Part shown: piece after piece, positions 54,943-64,000 of the stretch
Position numbering within the stretch: position 1 is the stretch's first letter
How the letters are laid out: every line of letters begins with the position of its first letter
Assembly (NCBI GenBank): GCA_023213395.1
Contig: CM041465.1
Span: 54,567,741 to 54,631,740, forward strand
From: Cycas panzhihuaensis
Lineage: Eukaryota > Cycadophyta
Reading direction: 5' to 3'
DNA: 64,000 nucleotides
Notes under the pieces: model-generated
Seen by the model: only the letters and a program-made list of their open reading frames with translations
What the model was told of the DNA's origin: nothing
Database searches by the model: none
Translations under genes and position numbers: made by a program

Positions 54943-57479
54943 TGTTTCCCGGCTATCGGGAATGGACTCGGGACGCATCGACACAGGTTTGTGCAGGTAT
55001 ATGTTCTTACTTTGCTTACTTATGATCGCCGCAGATGGTGGGAATGGTTTGATTGACATGTGCCTCCATATGCACTGTTTGATTGCTTGTTCATTATGCA
55101 TGTGCCTAACGGACCTTTTAGCCTATGACGACTCACGGGGGCATCCATAAGCGGATGCGACACCGTATGGCGTACCACTCACGATGTCTCCATGGTCTTC
55201 GGGATGCTTTTGCCACTGCTTATGCGTGTTACCGCGTCGCGCTTATGTTGCAAACCCTTCTAAGCCCTGGTTTAACCCTTAGTTAGGTCTTTTGCACCGC
55301 TTGAGTACTTGCCCACGGGCCTTCCCCGCTTGATTTAATTCATGCTCACCCTTGTTCTTACCTTAAAAAGCGATTTTATGACTTTTAGGTTGCATTTTTC
55401 TCTTTTCAAATTCATTTGTCTGCATCAAACTTAGCGGTACCACAAAGTTTGATGCGGTACCATGCTGTAAACTTAGGCGATCTGCAAGTTTGCCGACGAC
55501 TGTTTAAAATTTAAAAAAAAGAAACACGCGACAGTGCCCGCGATTTTTCATGAACCGCCAGGCTTCTAACGTTGGAGGCGCCCGAGGCCCCCCAACGTTC
55601 ACTTGCTTCACTCAAGACATAAAAACTCTTTTTTTACTCATTTGCTTCAGGATGATGATTATTGAATGAATTTTTCTACTCTCTACTTCACTCTCCTCTC
55701 AAGTTTTTCTTCACAAAAGACAAGACAAACAAACAAGAACAAGAGACACCTTTCAACAGCTGTGGGACGGAGGCACCAAGGGCTGCTATTGCTGGAGATA
55801 CAGCGCCATCACGCCTCACGAGCTCCAATACAAGCACTCTTCCTCCTCACACATATTGAAGGCCTCCAAGAGGATTTTGCACCAAGAAAACCATTGCAAG
55901 GAACCATTTCCATCTCACTTTCTTGCATGAGGCTCCACCACTCCTCTCTCTTGCAAGGGACATGCTACATTGCTTCATAGGCATCTCTTGGACCGCTGCT
56001 CCAAGTTGCCAAGTGCTCATATGCACTCCTCCTTCATCATTTGAGGTATTTGGTGTCATTTCTTTGGTGTTTTTGCTTTTTTTTTGTATTATTTCACTTG
56101 CAACTCTTTGCTTCCTTTTATATATGCACTTTCTTGGTTTCCCCTTAGTAGGTTGATGCAAGGAACCATAGTATTTGTGGCTTATTAGAGTGTCACCCGA
56201 GGATAGGCTTAGTTTCCCATTCTTTTCTTCCACTCACCCTTCTTCTCCCATCCTTCTCTTTCGCCATTTCTTGGGCAAACCGGCATAAAGGGTTACACGA
56301 GGGTTTGAGGGAGATTAGGCGGGTTCCGTCCCCATTGTCGCCCTACTCCCCAAGGGTTCCGTCCCTTTCCTCTCCCCTTTATTTCCGCTTTTGCTTAAGA
56401 AGTAGGGCTAGAGAGGCTTTGAGAATCGGTTGAGTGTTTACCTTGGCATATGCTACCCGTTGCTCCATGATCTTTTGTCGCATGCTAGCATCGTTTCCTT
56501 ACATCCTGTGGAGACCTCTCGGGTGAGTTAGCCATCCCGAGGCTATACTCAACCCCATTTGGGGTGCGTTTGTGGTATGTGACCTTGGCATGCTTATCGT
56601 GTGACTTTGCTTCTTTCATTGCATGTTAGCATTTAGCCATACCTTTTAAACTTAGTTCGCTTTACTTGCAACATATATACATATATCTTTTGGCATCTCG
56701 TAGCCTCTCTTCGAGAGGAAGGTATTCCGCTTATTTGCTTGCGAGCGTCGATTTAGGACGCATAAGGTCGACCCATTCTGGAACGACACTTGCTTGGTAC
56801 GTTTTTCCTTTGTATATGCCGCTTTGAGCTTTATTTTCTCATCATTTCGGTTTAGTTAGTGCTTATTTGCTTCGGGAGGTAAGTGATCCCCATCACCGCT
56901 TAACCGACGTCGTGATCTGAGGAGGACGACGGGAGGAAGCGCAACCGTGACGGACACTGCGTCTCATTTCAACCGCACGGATCCGGTATTCTCCGCTCAC
57001 CCTTCATACTCCTTTTCTCGCTCTTATGTTTCTTTTACGCTTGCTTTGGTAGTTAGAGAAATATAAGGAAAAGGAAAAGAAATAACTATTTATTTTGTAC
57101 TTGCTTTTTGCTCTACATTTGCTTTACGGCGCTTTCTTTGCTACACCGCACACTATGGTGTCTCGAGATTCTTTGACCGATCCCCTTTAGCCGCTCTTGC
57201 ACATATCTTACCTGCGACACGCTTTGGTTGAGTTACCCTTCGCCGCTTTCTCATTGCCTTGAGAAGTAGCGGCGTAGTTTCCTTTTCCCTTCCCGCCATC
57301 CAAAGGGTAGGAGGGTCTCGCCTGCACGGCTACTGGAAGCAACCAGCACCTTGGTCCGTGCAGCGCTCCGGCGCACGGACGTCCCGCGAGGTATGATCCT
57401 CGTTCTTTAGCCTATTAGCCCTATGGTTTTGTGTCCTTCCCGCTAGGCGTTGGATCATTGCCCCGTGGAGAGCGTTTCA
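54943..57479 (+). repeat. 5' LTR of E3
   Basis: It begins TGTTTCCCGGCTATCGGG and ends GGAGAGCGTTTCA (2537 bp). It is of the same build as the E1 LTR but clearly a different copy. Confidence 0.9.
55590..55632 (+). promoter_or_regulatory. Putative U3 promoter of E3
   Basis: CCCAACGTTCACTTGCTTCACTC is followed by ACATAAAAACTC (55617-55628), matching the E1 site. It is inferred by conservation among LTRs. Confidence 0.5.
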
Positions 57480-57503
57480 CTGGCGACCATACTGGGGACT
57501 GCC
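57480..57503 (+). other. Primer binding site of E3
   Basis: It reads CTGGCGACCATACTGGGGAC immediately after TTTCA, the clearest PBS of the family. TGG pairs with tRNA CCA; the type resembles the tRNA-Arg site of Ogre/Tat elements. Confidence 0.72.
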
Positions 57504-57744
57504 AGTAAGGGAGCTAGATCCGCTTCCCCTTTGTGTTGGTGCTCTTGCCTTTAGGTAGACTCGCATTTTGTGTTTTGAGTTGGGCAACCCCCAACGGGTT
57601 TGCGATCGTTCCTTCCTTTTCCTTTTCGCTTTTCTAACAACGCTCGCGGAGGCGTTGCATGCGACGTTCGCCGCTTGCTATGGGTTTGCCGTTGTTAGAA
57701 GACCAATCGTCGCGTTTCATTCCATCGTCGAACCCGTTTCGGCA

Positions 57745-60735
57745 ATGGAAGGTTACCCGTCCGATTGGGCCTACCATGCCATGACTTCAGGAACTCAAGA
57801 GTTCCCTTCGTCCATTCCGGAATCCACCCGTGAGGGCGAGGATTCCATCTATTACCCTGATGACCATTTCCACCCCGAAGATTTTGAGCCTTCCACTCAT
57901 GCAGCGGAAGATCCGGCTACTCGTGAGACCCGCCACCCCACTGGCGAGCCTTACGAGGAGCACCCTGAGGTTCCCCTACTTTCGAAGTCCCTTCGACCTC
58001 GTATGGCTATGAGGATACCCCTCCCGCCGACGCGGTCGAGGCGCTTGGCGAGTACTTTCGAGCAGTTCGCCGCCAACCGCCTCCTAGATGGTTAACGGAG
58101 ATGCTACGCAACGTGGCGTCTTCCTCATCCATGCCCACGTCATCTACGACGATTGATACGCCCGCGCACACACGTCCTATGCCGTGTCTACCCCGGCTCC
58201 TAAGGCGAGTGTTGCGCTTGCCGTCCCTAGTCGTGGTCCCACTTCTTCGGGACGCCACAAGGCATCTTTCCCTCAACTCGGGTTAGTATGCCTTCCTCAA
58301 ACCAAACGCACGAGCCACCACGAACGTGGCGCACGCTGCGTTCCCTAGTAGGCCTCGAGGCCTGCTAGCGCCGCCACGCCACCATGTAGGACCCACTCCT
58401 ACGTACGTCCAGAACCCGGTTGGTGGTCCTTCTCTTTACGTGCCCCCAGGCTACACGTCACAACCTTGGGGGGAGGGGAAGGGAAACCATCTCCTGCATG
58501 GAGTGGACCCGTTGCACCCATATGGGGTCGCGCCACCTACGGGTGGCCCATATGGGCAAACCCGCTCCCTCACCCTCTGTTTGTTTAGGCGTCGTAGCGA
58601 CTCCTGGCTGCTGCAAGACAAGGAGCGCGCCTCCTTCCCGAACATCTACCCGGACCCCCTTCTCTCACAAGGGGTGTTTCAAGGAGGATGGGACCGACAC
58701 CCCATCCGTTCCTTTGTTGTCGATCCCTTAGCCTGTGCGAGGACCCGTCCTTTCGTGGACTATAGGTCGACGCCCTTGTCTGTTGAGGCGTTGAGGACTA
58801 ACTTGCCGCCTCATCCTCCTGAAGTCCCCAAATTTGACGGGACTTCGACGCAAGACCCAACCGAACATGTGCGCAGCTTTTCCATGGCGTGCATCGACTA
58901 TTGGGCCTACGACCACATCTTGATGAAGCTCTTCCCGCGATCCTTGCAGGCGGCGCCTCAAGTGGTTCTACCGCCTTCACCGCCCATTCGATCTCCTCAT
59001 TCCGGTAGTGGACGAGTTCGTCAACTATTTTGACGTAGCGCGCCCATTCGAGAGCGGAATGAAGGCGCTTCTGTCGCTCAAACAAGGTCACGATGAGATG
59101 AATTGTGACTTTGTGTGACGTTTTCACGATCTTCTTCACTCCACCAAGGCCATATTGCCTGAGGAGTTGAAGAGGGATCTTTTTGTCAATGCACTTCGCC
59201 CCGAAGTGCATGTGGAAGTCCTCAAGATGGGGGCAACCACGTGTGACTTCGCGATTTCGAGGTGTTTGACGTTGGAGGCCATTGAGATCCAGGCTGGACT
59301 CAAGAAACCTCCCAAGCCCTCACAACGTCGTGAGGCGTCTCCCCCAGCGAAGGAAACCGAACCTTCGCAGTCCGCTAGGCCCACCTCTCACCCGACTGAG
59401 AGGACCCTAGACCCCCTCACCTCCGCTATTCGCTCATTTGAGCGAACGATGAAGGAGCTTAAACTCCAACCTCCTTCATCGCCTACCTCCCATAGACCTG
59501 TTCAGCAGACTTCTCGTGCGATGCCCCCCAAAGGGGGTAACACCCAGCCTTCTCAAGCAAGGAGGACCGATCCTCCCTTGAGAAGAGTTGGTGTTCCATC
59601 CACGGGAGTGTTTCCATGACGCGCTGGCCGGCACAAGACCCACGCCGACTCCCCTAGCGAGCATCGAGGCCTAATCTCGATCGACCCATTTATAGAGACC
59701 CGTTCCCCAAACATGGGGAGCGTGGTCGCGATATTCGACAAAGTACGGTCGATCGGGATAGATCCCCGATTCTCACCCTTCGCATGGTAGAGGGAAGGGT
59801 GTGCGAAGGTCACCCCTTCAAGGCGCTCCCGAGCGCAGTGCTCCATCACCTTCGCGGTCCCGCTACAAGGGAAAGAAGGTTGTCCAATTGCTTGAGACCA
59901 CTCAGTTATATGCCTTAACCGGTCTCAAGTCGCTAAAGAGGCACCGGTGCCTCTTCATCCACATCTCACCTTGATCCTCTTAGGAGTCGTTCCTCCGGAG
60001 ATTCACACTTCCCAAGACTATTCCGTCAGCCCGGTCGATTCGACTTTAGAAGGGCGCTTACCCAACCAGGGAAGGGTAAACCCTTTTCTATCGTTGGCGA
60101 GCTCTATCTGATTCTTGCGCGGGAATGTCCTTGATGGACGTCTTCAGAAGCTGCCCTGAGCAACGTGCTGTTCTTCTTGAAGCTCTTGGCCAACAAGGCG
60201 CTTCCATCCATGCGATAGGTGCTACCTCCCATGGGCCACTGTCATCTCATTTGATCCCAGAGATCTCCCATCTCCCGGCAAGCGGAGAAGCTCTTACGTG
60301 CAGATTCGTCATTACCATTGACACTCCTGATTGTATCGTAAAGAGGACCATTGTAGATAATGGCTCCTCGATTAATGTTATGCTGTCGTATGCTCAAGGA
60401 GCTAGGCATAGTAGCTCTTAGTCTGTCCCTTGGAAATGCCAAGGGTATGATGGGGCGAAGTCCCCTGAGGCGATCTCCTATCCCTCACCTTAGGAGGGAA
60501 AGCCGTTTACATCGAGTTCTTTGTACTCGATGTCGATGTAGAGTACAACCTCTTGTTGGGCGACCATGGCTCGACGGATGGGGCGATCTGCTCACGCGAT
60601 GGGGAAACTTAAATTTGTCCATGAAGGGCAAGTTAAAGTTGTCGCCCGTGAGCCAATCTTAGTCTCACACCTCTCATCCGACTGCCAGTGTTTTCGATGA
60701 TGAAGATAGTGATCTGAGGAGGTTACCCCTTGGTG
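57745..60735 (+). pseudogene. E3 gag-protease gene, frameshifted
   Basis: The ATG at 57745 has G at -3 and G at +4 and opens MEGYPSDWAYHAMTSG. Upstream in-frame codons lack a conserved ATG. Order is an acidic Pro-rich N-terminus (to about 58100) and a Pro/Tyr-rich linker (PSLYVPPGYTSQPWG). The capsid domain spans 58790-59310 (YWAYDHILMKLFPRSLQ, LSLKQGHDEM, ELKRDLFVNALRPEVHVEVL). A finger region near 59590 is disrupted by indels. Protease DNGSS lies at 60356-60370 and YNLLLG near 60543. Where E1 has a stop after the protease, E3 reads WWDLCL and continues into the tail. Several 1-2-base shifts break it; substitutions are few. Confidence 0.8.
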
Positions 60736-61080
60736 GGACCTTTGTTTGAGGCGACCTTCATCGATCGAGCCCTATGCCATGTCATGAGCCAAACCTAGTT
60801 AGGTTTGCCCCTATTGGCGTGGGTGGTTACGGTTACTTAAGCGCCATGAGTGATTACGATTCGGATAGCGAGGGTTATGGGCCCTCTCCTCGGCGTGTCA
60901 CCACGGTTTCGCGAGCACCTGGGGAATATCTCGATCGGATATTCTGCTCTTCCTCATTCTGATGGCTCAGAGCCCTTTGGTCTTCGCTCGACCATTTATT
61001 TTACCTTCTCGGCCTCCCGGCGATTTCACGTGGCGCCCGTCGGCGAGCCACTCGTGAGGCACTTCTTCTTCACGCTCTAG
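60736..61080 (+). pseudogene. Uncharacterised post-protease tail of the E family (E3 copy)
   Basis: PIGVGGYGYLSAMSDYDSDS and EGYGPSPRRVTTVSRAPGEY lie at about 60815-60930, as in E1, then the frame is lost by indels. It sits where gypsy elements normally have RT. No motif links it to a known enzyme. Confidence 0.5.
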
Positions 61081-61294
61081 ATCCTTACCTCAGACTAGAG
61101 CCACTCTTACTCGTATGCAACCTTGCCATGCGATCCATCGCGTGCCAGGTCCGTTGCACTCATCGGTTGGAGCCATAGCAAGTTCTTGGTAGGCCTAGCG
61201 ATACTGGCCCTACTCTTCGTCACCTATCTCCTACCCTGCGTGTGATTACCCCTACCTTTACAGGGTCTATGCACACCTCTTCCTCTCCTCTTGC

Positions 61295-61700
61295 TCAAAG
61301 CGAGCCTAAACTACCATTTTAAATTGTTCCCATTCCTCCCAACCACGGGTGGAATGGCAATTTAAGATGGATCCGTCTTCCGGCGAGCCTAAACTACCAT
61401 TTAAATTGTTCCCATTCCTCCCAACCACGGGTGGAATGGCAATTTAAGATGGTTCTTACTCAAAGCGAGCCTAAACTACCATTTTAAATTGTTCCCATTC
61501 CTCCCAACCACGGGTGGAATGGCAATTTAAGATGGATCCGTCTTCAAAGCGAGCCTAAACTACCATTTTAAATTGTTCCCATTCCTCCCAACCACGGGTG
61601 GAATGGCAATTTAAGATAGTTCTTACTCAAGCGAGCCTAAACTACCATTTAAAGCGTCCCCATTCTTCCCAACGCGGTGGGATGGCGGTTTAAGATGGAT
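61295..61700 (+). repeat. Five-unit 84-bp tandem repeat of hairpins (E3)
   Basis: Units start with (A)AGCGAGCCTAAACTACC at about 61295, 61379, 61461, 61545 and 61629. In each, CCATTTTAAATTG pairs with CAATTTAAGATGG and CCATTCC with GGAATGG around the loop AACCAC; the first hairpin spans 61314-61370. The linker alternates between GATCCGTCTTC and TTCTTACTC, suggesting growth by a two-unit step. Confidence 0.9.
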
Positions 61701-62493
61701 TCTTTGTTCTTCTTTGTCTTGGGTTCCTCATGGAACCCGCGTTCGTCTTGCTCTTGGGAACCTTTGTCCTCCTACTTGGGCATCCCCAACTAGGGGCGCT
61801 AGGGAGTATCGTTACTCCCCTTGGTGCTTGTTGTTTCCTTCGCATATTCCGCTATGCTCCCCTGTGGGCGTGCATGTCGCCCTATCCTCTAACCTCACAC
61901 CTCTCGATCACCTCTGCTCACGGTGGATGTGTGTGCTCCTGTTAGACATATGGCCATACATGGAAGGAAACACCTGCATACTTTCAATAAGATATCTACA
62001 ACAAAAAGTGCATATCTACACATTTGCATTTCTAAAACAAAGCAGAGATATTCTGACATATAAACATTTACAACATACAAAAATACTCATTTACAAAATA
62101 AATCATACATGCTACCTCTATCATACATGATACACACCATTTCATGTGGAGGCTTGTGCAGCCGGCCGTGCCAGTCTCTAGTTCTTTGGTTAGTTAGGTG
62201 CGCTTGCCCTGTTTGCTGGACGCCCTGCTACTTCATATTACACCTTGGTAACGGGGGCATCCCGTTTCTTGCCACTTGATTTGGTCGATGCTGAGCAGCG
62301 TGGCGGCCCTCGTTGTCCTCGTCTCTGTCCCCCTTGTCCACAGCGTTCGCCCACGACACTTGCCTACACCCTTGGATCACGTGCTGCTCTTGGTCGCTCT
62401 TATATATATATATGCATGTGCTACTCATGTTTCTTGATTGTCGACATTCGCCATCACATTACGCTTACGGCGGTGAGGCTCTGCGCGAGGCGA
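61701..62493 (+). other. E3 3' noncoding block
   Basis: It matches 23661-24408 of E1, including ACAACA-rich text (61980-62110), the TTATATATATATATGCATG tract (62399 on) and the end GGTGAGGCTCTGCGCGAGGCGA. No conventional PPT or coding domain was seen. Confidence 0.55.
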
Positions 62494-64000
62494 TGTTCCG
62501 GCTATCGGGAATGGACTCGGGGCCTTGTCGACACGGGTTTGTGCGGTATATGTTCTTACTTTGCTTACTTATGATCATTGCGATGGTGGGAATGGTTTGA
62601 TTGACATGTGCACTGTCCATATACTGTTTGATTGCTTGTTCATTATGCATGTGCCCTAACGGCACCTTTTAGCCTATGACGACTCACGGTGAGGGCATCC
62701 ATAAGCGGATCGACACCCGTATGGCGTCTGACCACTCACGATGTCTCCATGGTCTTTCGGGATGCTTTTCCGGCTGTTTATGCGTGTTACCGCGTCTGCT
62801 TATGTTGCAAACCCTTTCTAAGCTGGTTTAACCCTTAGTTAGGTCTTTTTGCCGTTTGAGTACTTGCCTTTGCACAGGCCTTCCCCGATTGATTTAATTC
62901 ATGCTCGACCCTTGTTCTTACCTTAAAAAAGGCGATTTTATGACTTTTAGGTTGCATTTTCTCTTTTTTCAAATTTTTTGTCTGCAAACTTAAGCGGTAC
63001 CACAAAGTTCTTGATGATGCCGGTCATGCCGTAAACTTGGCGATGCCAGTTCTGCCGATCTGACTGTTAAAATTAAAAAAAGAAACATGACGATGCCGCG
63101 ATTTTTCGGAACTGCCGTGGCTCTAAGTTGGGCGCGAGGCCCCAGCGTTCACTTGCTTCACTCAAGACATAAAAACTCTTTTTACTCATTTGCTTCGGGA
63201 TGATGATTATTGAATGAATTTTCTACTCTCTACTTCACTCTCCTCTCAAGTTTTTCTTCACAAAGACAAGACAAACAAACAAGAACAAGAGACACCTTTC
63301 AGCAAATTGTGGGGCGGAGGCACCAAGGCGCTATTCTTTGGAGATCTGGGGCCATTCTTTGCCCCCTCAGACTCCAATACAAGCACTCTTCCTCCTCACA
63401 CATATTGAAGGCCTCCAAGAGGATTTTGCACCAAGAAAACCATTGCAAGGAACCATTTCCATCTCACTTTCTTGCATGAGGCTCCACCACTCCTCTCTCT
63501 TGCAAGGGACATGCTACATTGCTTCATAGGCATCTCTTGGACCTGCTCCAAGTTGCCAAGTGCTCATATGCACTCCTCCTTCATCATTTGAGGTATTTGG
63601 TGTCATTTCTTTGGTGTTTTTGCTTGTTTTTTTGTATTATTTCACTTGCAACTCTTTGCTTCCTTTTATATATGCACTTTCTTGGTTTCCCCTTAATGGG
63701 TTGATGCAAGGAACCATAGTATTTGTGGCTTATTAGAGTGTCACCCGAGGATAGGCTTAGTTTCCCATTCTTTTCTTCCACTCACCCTTCTTCTCCCATC
63801 CTTCTCTTTCGCCATTTCTTGGGCAATAGGCATAAAGGGTTACACGAGGGTTTGAGGGAGATTAGGCGGGGTTCCGTCCCCCATTGTCGTCCTACTCCCC
63901 AAGGGTTCCGTCCCTTTTCCTCTCCCCCTTTATTTCCCGCTTTTGCTTAAGAAGTAGGGCTAGAGAGGCTTCGGAGAATCGGTTGAGTGTTTACCTTGGC
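62494..64000 (+). repeat. 3' LTR of E3, partial at window edge
   Basis: It begins TGTTCCGGCTATCGGG and follows the 5' LTR of E3 to the edge, with short clustered differences. It carries GGGGCCTTGTCGACAC near 62519 as in the E1 3' LTR. Confidence 0.88.

Larger units (their letters stand above)
54943..64000 (+). mobile_element. E3: Tat-like gag-protease element, right LTR cut by the window edge
   Basis: 5' LTR 54943-57479, PBS 57480-57503, gag-protease from 57745, hairpin repeats 61295-61700, a 3' block, and a 3' LTR from 62494 to the edge. The interior is 5.0 kb and, like that of E1, lacks RT, RNase H and integrase. CATGG (54938-54942) is the expected left target duplication. Confidence 0.88.

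Noticed and set aside
52441-57479. Large inverted repeat read as a DNA transposon with terminal inverted repeats
   Set aside because: The arms are two whole LTRs of one family in opposite direction, with an LTR-element interior to the right and no transposase.
61295-61700. Regularly spaced repeats resembling a CRISPR array
   Set aside because: The whole unit is repeated, there are no unique spacers or cas genes, and the context is a plant retrotransposon.

Overview
The window is plant nuclear DNA made almost entirely of nested, mostly decayed LTR retrotransposons. I see no intact host gene, no tRNA or rRNA gene and no CRISPR array. The only recognisable host-gene sequence is a broken leucine-rich-repeat (LRR) gene fragment at the left edge. 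Low gene density, very old degenerate copia and gypsy remnants, long LTRs and deep nesting suggest a large-genome seed plant, most likely a gymnosperm. That last step is inference.

Left third (1-15.06 kb). A plus-strand Ty1/copia element (called P here) is the oldest layer. Its gag lies at 5436-6141, its pol at 12366-14700 and its 3' LTR at 14705-15059. Two minus-strand members of a second copia family were inserted into it. One (B, 6147-12360) is complete, with LTRs, primer binding site (PBS), polypurine tract (PPT) and a perfect AAACT target duplication, but it encodes only a short gag. The other (C) shows its 5' LTR and leader, continues off the left edge, and has a solo LTR of a third family (E5, 2841-5411) inside its LTR. 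Both leaders carry degenerate AGATCT-rich tandem repeats next to gene-like sequence.

Middle (15.06-44.1 kb). A minus-strand Ty3/gypsy integrase (M1) is cut in two by E1 (17134-26904), a complete plus-strand element with about 2.5-kb LTRs and a perfect GAAAG duplication. To its right are a copia LTR (F), a gypsy integrase-tail fragment (M3), a near full-length but stop-ridden copia (Q, 29715-36745), a large microsatellite palindrome near 39.2 kb, a minus-strand gypsy gag/RT/RNaseH/integrase remnant (M2, about 39.8-43.6 kb) and a P-family LTR (G).

Right third (44.1-64.0 kb). This is a deep stack. E2 interrupts LTR G, copia R interrupts E2, the minus-strand LTR E4 interrupts R, and E3 (plus strand, running off the right edge) interrupts E4.

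E1, E2, E3, E4 and E5 are one family. Where the interior is visible (E1, E2, E3) the PBS starts TGGCGACC or a close variant, as in Ogre/Tat-like gypsy elements, followed by a gag with a CX2HX4HX4C finger and a DNGSS aspartic protease. In E1 and E3 no reverse transcriptase, RNase H or integrase follows. Instead there is an uncharacterised tail, hairpin-forming 84-bp tandem repeats and the 3' LTR. It therefore looks like a non-autonomous gag-protease family that would need pol supplied in trans. Differences between LTRs of one element are mostly short clustered indels, and some follow LTR position rather than element. Consensus error in repeats may therefore explain part of the apparent decay.
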